DNA from: Roseomonas sp.
Lineage (GTDB): Bacteria > Pseudomonadota > Alphaproteobacteria > Acetobacterales > Acetobacteraceae
Direction of reading: 5' to 3'
Assembly: GCA_020249435.1 (NCBI GenBank)
Contig: JADCFQ010000012.1
Coordinates: 157,484-221,483 of the forward strand
DNA length: 64,000 nucleotides
Under the pieces are notes generated by a model. The model saw nothing but the letters and a program-made list of their open reading frames with translations, ran no database searches and was not told the origin of the DNA. The first letter of the stretch is position 1, and each line of letters begins with the position of its first letter. Positions 28,159 to 36,845 of the stretch are shown piece after piece. Made by a program: the position numbers and the translations under genes.

Positions 28159-28188
28159 CCTATAAGGAGAGCAGGCGCAATCCGTCAA
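28159..28188 (-). promoter_or_regulatory. Sigma-70-type promoter of rpmH operon
   Basis: On the minus strand TTGACG (28188-28183) and TTATAG (28165-28160) are separated by 17 bp, about 90 bp before the rpmH GTG. This is the best promoter match seen in the window and sits where the strong ribosomal-protein promoter is expected. Confidence 0.62.
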
Positions 28189-28295
28189 CCTAAACAGCCC
28201 GGAAAAGCGATTGACGCTGGCGGAAAGCGGCCCGCATCATCCCAGAAATGGCTTGGGTGGGGTAGCCTTCACCACGCCGAAGGGGGAGGATGGGC

Positions 28296-29516
28296 ATGGC
28301 TGAAGCGCCCTATGACATGGTTTTGCAGAATTTTCGCCTGGCCGATGGCGGGCCACCTGACCAGCGCCTGGCGCTGAAGGATGGGCGGATTGCGGCCATC
28401 CTGCCCGCCGATGCGCCGGCGCCTCGGGCAGGGCAAAGCCTGGATTTGGGCGGGGATTTGCTGCTGCCGGGCCTGGTTGATGGCCATATGCATCTGGACA
28501 AGACCCTGTTCGGCCTGCCCTGGACGCCCCATGCCGCCGAGCCCTTCCGCATGAGCCGGATTGCGACCGATGCCAAGCTATTGCCATCCCTGCCGCTTGA
28601 TACCGCCGCGCGGGCCGGGGCGTTGATCCGCCGCTGTGTCGCCAATGGCACGGCGCATATCCGCACCCATGCCGATATCACGCCCGCCTTTGGGCTTTCG
28701 GCCCTTGAAGGCGTGCTGGCCGCGCGTGAGGCGCATAAGGCCGCCGCCACGGTGCAGGTGGTGGCCTTCCCCCAGGCCGGCGTGATGCGGGCTGGCGGTA
28801 AGCCCATGCTCGATCTGCTGGATGCCGCCATTGGCGCGGGGGCAGAGCTGGTGGGTGGCATTGACCCTTGCGAGGTGGATCGCGACTCGCGCGGGCAATT
28901 GGACGGCATTTTTGCCATTGCCGAAAAGCGCGGCGTTGGCGTGGATATTCATTTGCATGAACCAGGCGAGCTTGGCCTGTTCAGCCTGCTTGAAATCTGT
29001 GCCCGTGTGCGCGCGCATGGCATGGCGGGACGGGCCACCATCAGCCACGGATTTTGTCTGGGTGGCATTGCCGAATCAAAACAAAAGGCGGCGGCGGAGA
29101 TGATGGCATCTTGCGGTGTTGCGCTGGTGACGCATGGCGCGGGCAGTGCGACCATGCCGCCCTTGATGCTGCTGCGCCGCGCCGGTGTACGCGTTTTTTG
29201 CGGCAATGATGATGTGCGCGATACCTGGAGCCCCTATGGCAATGCCGATATGCTGGAACGCGCTTCCGTGATCGGCTGGCGGGAAGATTTGCGCCATGAT
29301 CCGTTGATCCTGGAATTATTCAGCATGGTGTCATCAGAAGGTGCCGCGGCGCTCGGCATTCCGGATTACGGGATCGCGCCCGGCAATCCTGCGCATTTCT
29401 TCACCATTGCGGCTGAGAATATTCCGGATGCGATTGGCGCGCATCCGCCGCGGAAGCGGGTGTTTCATGCGGGGCGGCTGGTGGCGGCGGATGGCGTATG
29501 GAAGGACGCAGCATGA
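28296..29516 (+). CDS. Cytosine-deaminase-like amidohydrolase
   Basis: This metal-dependent hydrolase (about 406 residues) is of the cytosine deaminase/N-isopropylammelide group. Metal ligands are seen as HMHLDK near residue 67, HLHEPGELG near 228, ISHGF near 256 and the Asp in CGNDDVRDTWSPYG. The DVRDTWSPYGN motif is typical of cytosine deaminase-like enzymes acting on nitrogen heterocycles. The ATG at 28296 is preferred because AGGGGGAGGA lies 5 bp upstream, whereas the ATG at 28290 overlaps it. The stop overlaps the GMC oxidoreductase start (ATGA). The substrate is not determined. Confidence 0.88.
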   Translation: MAEAPYDMVLQNFRLADGGPPDQRLALKDGRIAAILPADAPAPRAGQSLDLGGDLLLPGLVDGHMHLDKTLFGLPWTPHAAEPFRMSRIATDAKLLPSLPLDTAARAGALIRRCVANGTAHIRTHADITPAFGLSALEGVLAAREAHKAAATVQVVAFPQAGVMRAGGKPMLDLLDAAIGAGAELVGGIDPCEVDRDSRGQLDGIFAIAEKRGVGVDIHLHEPGELGLFSLLEICARVRAHGMAGRATISHGFCLGGIAESKQKAAAEMMASCGVALVTHGAGSATMPPLMLLRRAGVRVFCGNDDVRDTWSPYGNADMLERASVIGWREDLRHDPLILELFSMVSSEGAAALGIPDYGIAPGNPAHFFTIAAENIPDAIGAHPPRKRVFHAGRLVAADGVWKDAA

Positions 29517-31138
29517 CCGAAGAAGCTGGGGTGTTTGATTTTATTGTCTCGGGCGCTGGGTCCGCAGGCGCGGCAGTGGCGGCGCGGCTTTCGGAAGATG
29601 GGCGTTATACCGTGTGCCTGCTGGAAGCCGGGCCGCCGGATCGCAACCCATGGATTCACATTCCGCTCGGTTTTGCGAAAGTCTATGCCAATCCGGCGAT
29701 CAATTGGTGCTTTGAAAGCCAGCCGCAAAAGCAATTGAATGATCGCAAATTCTTTGTGCCGCGCGGGAAGACCTTGGGCGGGACGAGTTCGATCAATGGC
29801 ATGGTCTATATGCGCGGCAATCCGCGTGATTATGATGGCTGGCGTCAGCGTGGCTGCACGGGATGGGATTATGATTCCGTGCTGCCCTTTTTCAAAAAAA
29901 GCGAGAACCAGACACGCGGCGCGGATGAGTTTCACGGCGTTGGCAGGCCGCTGACGGTTTCGGACCATGTGGCGACGACGGAATTGACGGAAGCCGTGAT
30001 CAGCGCGGCGGAACAGGCCGGCATTCCGCGCAATCCGGATTTCAATGGCAAGGTGCAGGAAGGCACTGGCTATTATCAATCCACCACGGGGGCCAATCGG
30101 CGCTGGAGCGCGGCGCGCGCCTATCTGGTGCCCGCGAAGGGTCGCGCCAATCTGGATATCCGCACCAATGCGCATGCGACGCGGGTGGTGATTGAAGGTG
30201 GCCGCGCCATTGGCGTGGAATATCGCGATCCTGGTGGGTTGAAACGCGTGCGGGCGCGGCGGGAAGTGATTGTCTCGGGCGGCGCTTATGGGTCCCCGCA
30301 ATTGCTCCAATTATCCGGGCTGGGGCCGGCGGAGCATTTGCAGGCCATGGGCATTCCGGTGCTGCGCGATATGCCGGCGGTGGGTGCCAATCTGCATGAT
30401 CATTTCTGCGTCTATCTGATGTGGCGTTGCGCGAAGCCCCTTACTTTCAATGATCTGGAAAAAAGCTGGCCGCGCAAGATTGCCGCTGCCTTGCAATATG
30501 GGCTGTTTCGCAGCGGACCCATGGCGGTGAATGCGGTGCGCACGGGGCTATTCACGCGGTCTGATCCCAGGCTGGAGCAGCCAGATTTGCAGATCAATCT
30601 GCTGGAATGGAGCACGCTGGAACGCTCCAAAAAAGGTGTCATTCCGCATCCGTTTTCGGGCTTTACGCTAAGCCCGGTCCATCTGGCGCCCGAAGGGCGG
30701 GGCACGGTGAGGTTGGCAAGCCCTGATCCCTTCGCGGCGCCGGCGATTACCTTCGGGTTTCTTGCTTCCGATTACGATATGCGCGCCATGATCAGTGGGA
30801 TCAAACTTGTGCAGCGCCTGGTGGAACAGCCGACATTGAAGCCCTTCGCGCTTGGTGAATTGACGCCCGGTGGTCCCCTGGAAAGTGAAGCGGATATGGA
30901 ACGCTTCGTGCGCGAAACCGGCACGACCAATCATCACCCATCCAGCAGCTGCGCCATGGGGATTGGCAGCAATAGCGTTGTGGACCCCGCATTGCGTGTG
31001 CATGGAGTGGCAGGCTTGCGTGTGGCAGATGCTTCCATCATGCCATCAGTGGTGGCCGGCAATACCAATGCGCCTTCCATCATGATTGGTGAAAAGGCAG
31101 CGGCGATGATTCTGGAAGATGCGCGGGCGGCAGCCTGA
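29513..31138 (+). CDS. GMC-family FAD-dependent oxidoreductase
   Basis: This 541-residue flavoprotein is of the choline/alcohol dehydrogenase type. The FAD fingerprint is FIVSGAGSAGAAVAARLSE, followed by RGKTLGGTSSINGMVYMRGNP. The C-terminal active-site pair is seen as NHHPSSSCAMG and NTNAPSIMIGEKAA. The ATG at 29513 has GGAAGGA upstream and overlaps the amidohydrolase stop; the track start 15 bp earlier is less likely. It has no export signal. Coupling with an amidohydrolase suggests oxidation of an alcohol in the same pathway. Confidence 0.92.
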   Translation: MTEEAGVFDFIVSGAGSAGAAVAARLSEDGRYTVCLLEAGPPDRNPWIHIPLGFAKVYANPAINWCFESQPQKQLNDRKFFVPRGKTLGGTSSINGMVYMRGNPRDYDGWRQRGCTGWDYDSVLPFFKKSENQTRGADEFHGVGRPLTVSDHVATTELTEAVISAAEQAGIPRNPDFNGKVQEGTGYYQSTTGANRRWSAARAYLVPAKGRANLDIRTNAHATRVVIEGGRAIGVEYRDPGGLKRVRARREVIVSGGAYGSPQLLQLSGLGPAEHLQAMGIPVLRDMPAVGANLHDHFCVYLMWRCAKPLTFNDLEKSWPRKIAAALQYGLFRSGPMAVNAVRTGLFTRSDPRLEQPDLQINLLEWSTLERSKKGVIPHPFSGFTLSPVHLAPEGRGTVRLASPDPFAAPAITFGFLASDYDMRAMISGIKLVQRLVEQPTLKPFALGELTPGGPLESEADMERFVRETGTTNHHPSSSCAMGIGSNSVVDPALRVHGVAGLRVADASIMPSVVAGNTNAPSIMIGEKAAAMILEDARAAA

Positions 31139-31148
31139 AAGGACAAAG

Positions 31149-31535
31149 ATGATTTCCCTGCTTGGTACTTGGCAATTGCTCCGCGTGCGCGCGACCGACG
31201 CGGCGAGGCAGCCGCTGGAGCATCATCAATATGGGCCAGAGCCAACAGGCATCGTGCAATTCGGCCCGAAGCGCATGCAGGCCGCAACGGGTGATGGCCG
31301 CGCCGTATTGCCGCCCGGCGTGAAGCGCTTCTGGTCTGCCTATACTGGCAATTACAGTTTTGATGGCCACACGCTGATCACGCGCGTTGATGACAGTAAT
31401 TTGGCCGAGCGCATTGGCGGCGATCAGGTACGGCAAGTACACGCGGAAGGTGTTGGCGTTTGGCTGAAACCGCCGGCGCGCATGGTGGATGGCGCCATGC
31501 AGCAATTGGAATTGTATTGGGAGAGGATCGGCTGA
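31149..31535 (+). CDS. Lipocalin-like domain protein
   Basis: This 128-residue protein opens with LLGTWQLLRVRATDA and contains GIVQFGPKRMQAA and YTGNYSFDGHTLITRVDDS, the pattern of the small lipocalin-like (PF13924-type) beta-barrel. It is often encoded beside catabolic genes and may bind or isomerise a hydrophobic intermediate. The start at 31149 has AAAGGA 6 bp upstream and lies 10 bp after the GMC gene, so it is the third gene of this operon. It has no signal peptide. Confidence 0.8.
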   Translation: MISLLGTWQLLRVRATDAARQPLEHHQYGPEPTGIVQFGPKRMQAATGDGRAVLPPGVKRFWSAYTGNYSFDGHTLITRVDDSNLAERIGGDQVRQVHAEGVGVWLKPPARMVDGAMQQLELYWERIG

Positions 31536-31553
31536 CGCGCCTTCCTCCCCTGT

Positions 31554-32786
31554 TTATGCGAAAGCCTGCTGCCGGCGGTTAAGCCGCCACATCAGCCAAA
31601 GCGCAATGGATAGATTGACGAGATTCCAAGCAATGCCGTTCAGCATCGCCGCCGTATAGCCGCCGGTTGCATCAAACAGCGCCCCCGCCATCCAACCACC
31701 CACGGCCATGCCGACCATGGTGGAAGAAAGCGCCAGACCAACGCGGCTGCCGGCCTGCGATGGTGGGAAGTTTTCACGCACGATCATGGCGTAGCAGGGC
31801 ACCAACCCGCCCTGGAACAGGCCGAACATGAAGGAAACCAGGAACAGCGCCATCAACCCATCCGATGGCAGGAACATCAGCAATGCGACACCTTGCAGCA
31901 TGGAGGAAAGCACAAGGGTTCTGACACCACCAATGCGATCCATGATGAAGCCGAAAATCAGCCGCGAAGCAATGCCGCTCGCGAGCATGACGGAGAGCAT
32001 CTCCGCGCCGCGTGCCGCGCCATAGCCAAGGTCCACGCAATAGGCGACGATGTGCACCTGCGGCATGGCCATGGCGATGCAACAGGTGATGCCGGCCAGA
32101 ATGATCAGTGTCTGCAAGACATTGGGCGGCAGCTCAAGCGCCATGGGGTTGCGTGGCACAACACTGCCAGGTGCAGCCGGCGCGGGCATCGGCGCGCGGG
32201 TGCGCAGCAGAAGGGCGAGCGGCACCAACGTCACGAAACTCGCAATGCCCATGATCAGATGCGCCTGACGCCAACCAATCGTAGAAATGCCCCATTGCAG
32301 AAGGGTCGGCCAAAAGGTGCCGGCGAAGTAATTTCCAGACGCCGCGAGCGCCATGGCAATGCCGCGGCGCTTTTCAAACCAGAGCGAGACATCGGCAATC
32401 AAAGGGCTGAATACCGCCGCTGCGCCAAAGCAACTGAACAACACGCCATAGGCAAGACCAAAGGTGAAAAGGCTTGGCGCGAAATAGGTCGCGATGCCGC
32501 CAAGCCCGATGGAGGTGGCACCAATCAGCACCGGTACCATGACGCCGAAACGATCCGAAAGCCGGCCCATCATAATGCCGCCCACCATGAAGCCCACCAT
32601 GGTCATGGTATAGGGTAGCGAAGCACCGGCGCGCAGCGTGCCGAATTCTGCTTGCACCGCAGGCAACACCACCACCACCGTCCACATTGGCGCGCTGCCG
32701 ATCATGCTGATCAAAAGTGCAATCGCCAAACGCGTCCAGGCAGCGCGGCCATCCAAGCGGCTGTCACGCATCAACGGAGCATTCAT
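31554..32786 (-). CDS. MFS transporter (monocarboxylate/OFA-like)
   Basis: This 410-residue permease has twelve predicted spans. The inter-span motif MGRLSDRFGVMVPVLIG lies between spans 2 and 3, and a similar loop FGFIMDRIGGVRTLVLSS occurs in the second half. The overall pattern resembles oxalate/formate or monocarboxylate carriers of catabolic clusters. The start overlaps the amidohydrolase stop by 4 bp, so the transporter and enzyme are co-expressed. It is convergent with the lipocalin-like gene, 18 bp apart. Confidence 0.9.
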   Translation of the reverse strand: MNAPLMRDSRLDGRAAWTRLAIALLISMIGSAPMWTVVVVLPAVQAEFGTLRAGASLPYTMTMVGFMVGGIMMGRLSDRFGVMVPVLIGATSIGLGGIATYFAPSLFTFGLAYGVLFSCFGAAAVFSPLIADVSLWFEKRRGIAMALAASGNYFAGTFWPTLLQWGISTIGWRQAHLIMGIASFVTLVPLALLLRTRAPMPAPAAPGSVVPRNPMALELPPNVLQTLIILAGITCCIAMAMPQVHIVAYCVDLGYGAARGAEMLSVMLASGIASRLIFGFIMDRIGGVRTLVLSSMLQGVALLMFLPSDGLMALFLVSFMFGLFQGGLVPCYAMIVRENFPPSQAGSRVGLALSSTMVGMAVGGWMAGALFDATGGYTAAMLNGIAWNLVNLSIALWLMWRLNRRQQAFA

Positions 32787-33637
32787 TGGTTTTGCGCTTG
32801 CTTGCCCGGTGCCCAGCGATAGGCGCGCGCGGTCGCTTCACCCATCAGCATGGCGCGATCACTATCAGAAAGCCGATCCGATTTCAGGAAGGCATCCACG
32901 CCTTCGGCATAGGTCATCAACTCCACGGCGCGAGTCCAATCCGTGCCCCAAAGGCAGCGCCGCAAGCCGAAGGCATCGAATATGCGCGCGAGCGGTTCCC
33001 AGATATCGGCGTAAGGATATTCCCCGCGCGACAACGTACACGCACCGGTGATTTTCACGACGATATTGGGGAAAGCTGCCAACGTCAGCAGCTTCGGCAA
33101 TTCGGCAAAGCCATTATCCATGCGCGGTGGTTCAAAGGGCTGTTGCAGGCCAAGGTGATCAATCACAAGCCGCGTATTCGGATTGCGCCGCGCCAATTCA
33201 TGCACCTGATCAAGCCTGCCCCAACACAGCAGATTGACCGGCAGGTCTCGTTTCGCGGCCGTTGCCAACACGTGATTGATGCCGGGATTGGCAGGATCGG
33301 CGGAAACATCACCGCGCATCATGATGCGAATACCAACCGCACCAGGTGTGGCCTGCCAATCCGCAATGGTCTCGGCCACCGCCGGATCATTGGGATCAAC
33401 CGGTTTTATCAGTGCGAAACGATCAGGATAGGTATTGCGGACAGAAACCGCGTAGCTCGCGTCAAAGCGATACATGGTGAAGGCAGAAACCAGAATCGCG
33501 CCAGCCACACCGACTGCGTCCATGGCCTTCACCATGTCAGCACCCGTGACCTCTGGCGGGCCATGCAGCACCGCATGCCAGGGGCGGCCCGGATGGTTGC
33601 GTTCATAGGCATGGACTTGCGCGTCAATGATCGGCAT
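32783..33637 (-). CDS. Amidohydrolase-2 family (PF04909) hydrolase/decarboxylase
   Basis: This 284-residue TIM-barrel enzyme has IDAQVHAYERNHPGRPW (metal-binding start), RLVIDHLGLQQP in the middle and RCLWGTDWTRAV near the end, as in lactone hydrolases and aromatic acid decarboxylases of this family. It is followed, with a 4-bp overlap, by an MFS permease, which suggests import and hydrolysis of one compound. The substrate cannot be assigned. Confidence 0.88.
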   Translation of the reverse strand: MPIIDAQVHAYERNHPGRPWHAVLHGPPEVTGADMVKAMDAVGVAGAILVSAFTMYRFDASYAVSVRNTYPDRFALIKPVDPNDPAVAETIADWQATPGAVGIRIMMRGDVSADPANPGINHVLATAAKRDLPVNLLCWGRLDQVHELARRNPNTRLVIDHLGLQQPFEPPRMDNGFAELPKLLTLAAFPNIVVKITGACTLSRGEYPYADIWEPLARIFDAFGLRRCLWGTDWTRAVELMTYAEGVDAFLKSDRLSDSDRAMLMGEATARAYRWAPGKQAQNQ

Positions 33638-33750
33638 GGCGGTTCCCCGGGCGTGCTTCGGTCCGGAAGCCTAGCAGGCTGATGACATGCATAGCCAGAT
33701 TTCCGTATTCATGATTGACTGTTGCCGCATTTCGATAAGGTTGCAATGCG

Positions 33751-33905
33751 GTGTCTGGTTCCTTGTTCAGCCATGCTGATCTTGTAAAGCGAGTGCGTCC
33801 CGACCATCCGCTTCAGGTGATTCGTGGCCTGGTCAACGGCGCTGTGGCTGATCTTACGCCAGCATTGAATGCGCTTTTTGTGCCATTCGGTCGCGCATCC
33901 ATCCG
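33751..33905 (+). pseudogene. IS5-type transposase N-terminal remnant
   Basis: The frame reads MSGSLFSHADLVKRVRPDHPLQ, then RGLVNGAVADL and FGRASIRP, which matches the DUF772 N-terminus of IS5-group transposases (LFSYVDLEARVPADHPLR...GRPSIPP). Similarity stops at about 33905, where another coding remnant begins in a different frame. No catalytic part is left. It marks an old insertion that cut into neighbouring genes. Confidence 0.62.
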
Positions 33906-34174
33906 GCCTCGGCACTATTCGCCGTGCCGGCACGCCTATTGGCGCCTATACCACGGTGTTGTGTCAGGCAATGCTGGCCCTCCTGCGACGCGGGCAGCAA
34001 GTGGCAGAATTGGAAAATGTGCCACGCATAACGTTTTCAGCACACACCATCATCGACATGGCTGAATTCCTCGGCAGGTTGGGGTGCCTGTGTGCGCGAG
34101 CTTATGGCATTCCGACAGGGAAAATACCTAATGCCAGCAGAGAAATTCGCGGCGCTATTGGACTGTGCCAATGA
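33906..34174 (+). pseudogene. C-terminal fragment of an unidentified gene
   Basis: The frame beginning GTIRRAGTPIGAYTTVL reads as coherent protein through AELENVPRITFSAHTIIDMAEFLGRLG to IRGAIGLCQ. It ends with a TGA that overlaps the ATG of the sugar-kinase remnant (ATGA), so it was the upstream gene in that operon. Its front is lost at the transposase stub. I do not recognise the family. Confidence 0.45.
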
Positions 34175-34548
34175 CTGCGCCCGTGCCCCGCCTGCTGGCC
34201 CATGACCTAACTGGCGCGCTGGATACCGTGGTGGAAATGGTCGCGCTATGCGGTCCGGTCCCTGTTCGCTGGGAAGCCACGCTGCGACAGGGCAGCGCAG
34301 CCTTTTCCGGTGGATCACATGAGACGCCGCGTGATGCCGCCATCAGAGCCATCTGGGCTTTCGCACCTTTGGTGGCTGAGGCAGCCATCGCCTTTCGGAA
34401 ATTGGATAGTCCGCTTCGCGACAATGTCACGGCAGAACTCGCAACCTGCCTGGCCGCAGGTTTCTGGCACCATTGCGTGTTGGCTCCTGCCTTCCCGGCA
34501 CAGGGCCGCATCGGCCGTGATGGTCGCGTATTGGCGCAGATGGGCTGA
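34171..34548 (+). pseudogene. Four-carbon acid sugar kinase (DUF1537/OtnK-like), truncated
   Basis: The 125 residues match the N-terminal domain of DUF1537 kinases: LLAHDLTGALDTVVEM (normally DDLTGA), FSGGSHETPRDAA, IAFRKLDSPLRDNVTAELA and HHCVLAPAFPAQGR. The family is about 400 residues long, so roughly two thirds is missing, and the first Asp of the DDLTGA motif is His. It is a decayed gene. Intact members phosphorylate C4 sugar acids such as erythronate. Confidence 0.7.
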
Positions 34549-34701
34549 TTCAGAGCAGTACTCGCCCCTGCCCCCGATGATCCGGCGCGGCGGGAATGCT
34601 TCATCCCCTTGCCCTTTTGCCTTCCACCAGCGATGGTCGCGTAGCTGCGCCAGGCATTGCTTTCATTTTTTTCGCAATGCTCAGGCCATGAAGGACGGGT
34701 A

Positions 34702-36225
34702 ATGCACATCGTTTGGTTCAAGAAAGACCTGCGTGTGGCAGACCATAGGCCCTTGGCGATGGCGGCTTCGCGTGGTGCGATCCTGCCGCTTTATATCGCC
34801 GAACCCGGTTTCTGGGCAGGGCAGGATGCATCCGCGCGCCAATGGGCTTTCGCCGCGGAATGCTTGCAGGAATTGCAGGCCGATCTGGCAGCACTTGGAC
34901 AGCCCTTATGCGTCATGACGGGTGATGCCGTTTCAATCTTCAGAGACCTGCATCAACGCCACGGCATCACAGGCTTATGGAGCCACGAAGAAACAGGCAA
35001 TGGCTGGACTTATGCACGGGATTTGGCCGTGGCAGCATGGGCCAAGGAAGCCGGGGTGCCGTGGTATGAAGCGCCGCAATTCGGTGTCATCCGCAGGCTC
35101 AAAACGCGTGATGGTTGGGCGCGGGCGTGGGATCGCCAGATGGCGGAACGCATCACGCCGCCGCCCTCCGCCTTGCAACCGCTTAAAGGCGAATGGCCAA
35201 CCTCTGTGCCGAGCGCATCCGCGCTTGGTCTTGCGCCAGACCACTGCCCCCATCGCCAAGCCGGGGGCAAACAAGCAGCAACTGGATGCTTGCATAGCTT
35301 TTTGCACAAACGCGGCCGCGATTACCGCTTTGAGATGTCGAGCCCACTGACAGCCTTTGATGCCTGTTCACGGCTTTCGCCGCATCTGACCTGGGGCAGC
35401 CTTTCCATGCGCGAAGTGGCGCAAGCAAGCGCTGCCAGGATGGAGGCGCTACGATATTCGCCGGATGCCGATGCCCGCGCCTGGCGCGCTTCCCTTGTTT
35501 CCTTCATGGGGCGGCAGCATTGGCATTGCCACTTCATGCAAAAGCTTGAAGACGAACCGCGGCTGGAATTTGAAAATCTGCATCATGCCTATGATGGCGT
35601 ACGCCCAGATATCGCGGACCCGGCTAAGCTTTCAGCCTGGGCCAATGGGGAAACCGGATTTCCCTTTCTTGACGCTTGTATGCGCGAACTCAATCAGCAT
35701 GGCTGGATCAATTTTCGAATGAGAGCCATGCTGGTTTCCTTCGCGAGCCACCATCTGTGGCTGCCCTGGCGGGAGACTGGGCTGCACCTCGCGCGTAAAT
35801 TCGTGGATTACGAAGCGGGCATTCATTGGCCACAAGTGCAGATGCAATCCGGTACAACTGGCATCAATACGATCCGCATTTACAACCCCGTAAAGCAGGG
35901 GATGGACCAGGACCCTTCCGGGGCATTCATCCGCGCTCAAATACCCGAATTGGCTGCTCTGCCCAATGCATTCATTCATGAACCTTGGCGTTGGCCCGAA
36001 GCGGCACAGCTGCGCTACCCGAAACCGATCGTGGATAATGCCGCCGCTGCCAAGGCTGCCCGGGACATTCTTTATGGTCTACGCAAGAGGGCAGGACATC
36101 ACCTTGAATCCGGAAAAATTGCTGAAAAGCATGGCAGCCGAAAGGCAGGCCTACCCATGACCGGCAGTAAAGCCAGACCAGGCAGAAAGACCCAAACTCA
36201 CGCGCAATTCAAAATGGATTTTTGA
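34702..36225 (+). CDS. Deoxyribodipyrimidine photolyase/cryptochrome-family flavoprotein
   Basis: This 507-residue protein has an N-terminal antenna domain (MHIVWFKKDLRVADHRPL) and a C-terminal FAD domain (GETGFPFLDACMRELNQHGWINFRMRAMLVSFASHHLWLPWRETG, then FVDYEAGIHWPQVQMQSG). The usual WREF segment is replaced by LVSFMGRQHWHCHFMQKLEDEP, which I recall from a less-studied photolyase clade. I chose the ATG at 34702, with AAGGA upstream. It is unrelated in family to the FeS photolyase at the left end. A basic tail (GRKTQTHAQFKMDF) ends the protein. It stands alone between remnants. Confidence 0.9.
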   Translation: MHIVWFKKDLRVADHRPLAMAASRGAILPLYIAEPGFWAGQDASARQWAFAAECLQELQADLAALGQPLCVMTGDAVSIFRDLHQRHGITGLWSHEETGNGWTYARDLAVAAWAKEAGVPWYEAPQFGVIRRLKTRDGWARAWDRQMAERITPPPSALQPLKGEWPTSVPSASALGLAPDHCPHRQAGGKQAATGCLHSFLHKRGRDYRFEMSSPLTAFDACSRLSPHLTWGSLSMREVAQASAARMEALRYSPDADARAWRASLVSFMGRQHWHCHFMQKLEDEPRLEFENLHHAYDGVRPDIADPAKLSAWANGETGFPFLDACMRELNQHGWINFRMRAMLVSFASHHLWLPWRETGLHLARKFVDYEAGIHWPQVQMQSGTTGINTIRIYNPVKQGMDQDPSGAFIRAQIPELAALPNAFIHEPWRWPEAAQLRYPKPIVDNAAAAKAARDILYGLRKRAGHHLESGKIAEKHGSRKAGLPMTGSKARPGRKTQTHAQFKMDF

Positions 36226-36405
36226 TTGCGAATTATGCGCAGAACAAATTTTCTAACCACGTATATCGGTGATCCAGTGAGCGATGCGTGCACTGCTCCC
36301 TGAAAACTGGATCGATTTGAGTTGGCATTTTCTGCCCTGATTTTCCTGGCTGAGGAGCGGGGGAAACGATAAAGGCATCGAAGTTTACGAACGCGCAAAA
36401 GGCGT

Positions 36406-36729
36406 TCAATTTAGGCAGGGTGCGGATGGGCACCCTGTGGCCGGGAATCGCTGCCTTGTCTCAGCGGCAACGCGGTTCGGGTGAGGCATCTTTGCGCCAG
36501 GAAGCCGGTTGATCAGGCCATCCGCGCCGCAGGCCTGGAAGTTCCAACAGATTTCGTAGAATCGCTGCCGGGAATGGCCCATCATCTTGCAGCCGCGGCT
36601 CACATTCGACAATTCGGCAGCGATTTCGAGTAACGACAGCTTGCGTCGTGATGCCTTGTCTTTCGTGATCTCTTGTGTTGAGGATTGTGTCGTAGCGCCA
36701 ACAAACCCGCTTCCACGATGTCCGGCCAC
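36406..36729 (-). pseudogene. IS481-type transposase N-terminal remnant
   Basis: The frame contains KLSLLEIAAELSNVSRGCKMMGHSRQRFYEICWNFQ followed by GADGLINRLPGAKMPHPNRVAAET, the helix-turn-helix of IS481-family transposases. The reading then fails (RQRFPATGCPSA), and the DDE integrase core is missing. Nothing else recognisable fills the 36226-36405 stretch, which has a short inverted repeat GATCCAGT/ACTGGATC (36271-36313) and lower GC. Confidence 0.7.
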
Positions 36730-36732
36730 CGC

Positions 36733-36771
36733 GAACCGGGCGCGCAGACCCCGGCGGTCCGCGCCCGGTTC
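36733..36771. repeat. 12-bp perfect inverted repeat
   Basis: GAACCGGGCGCG and CGCGCCCGGTTC are exact complements separated by 15 bp. The hairpin lies between the IS481 remnant and the 3' end of the cyclase gene. It lacks a U-tract, so it could be a factor-assisted terminator or an old insertion end. Confidence 0.6.
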
Positions 36772-36845
36772 CGCCGGCGGCCTATGTCAGGCGATGATCG
36801 TAGGGCGACATTCAGGATTTTCCAGCGGCGTCGCGCAATGCCGCC

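Noticed and set aside
36233-36433. 66-codon ORF as another IS5-type N-terminus
   Set aside because: A weak pattern (KLNAFCAFVNFDAF) faintly resembles IS5 transposases, but the rest does not align, so it is not called.
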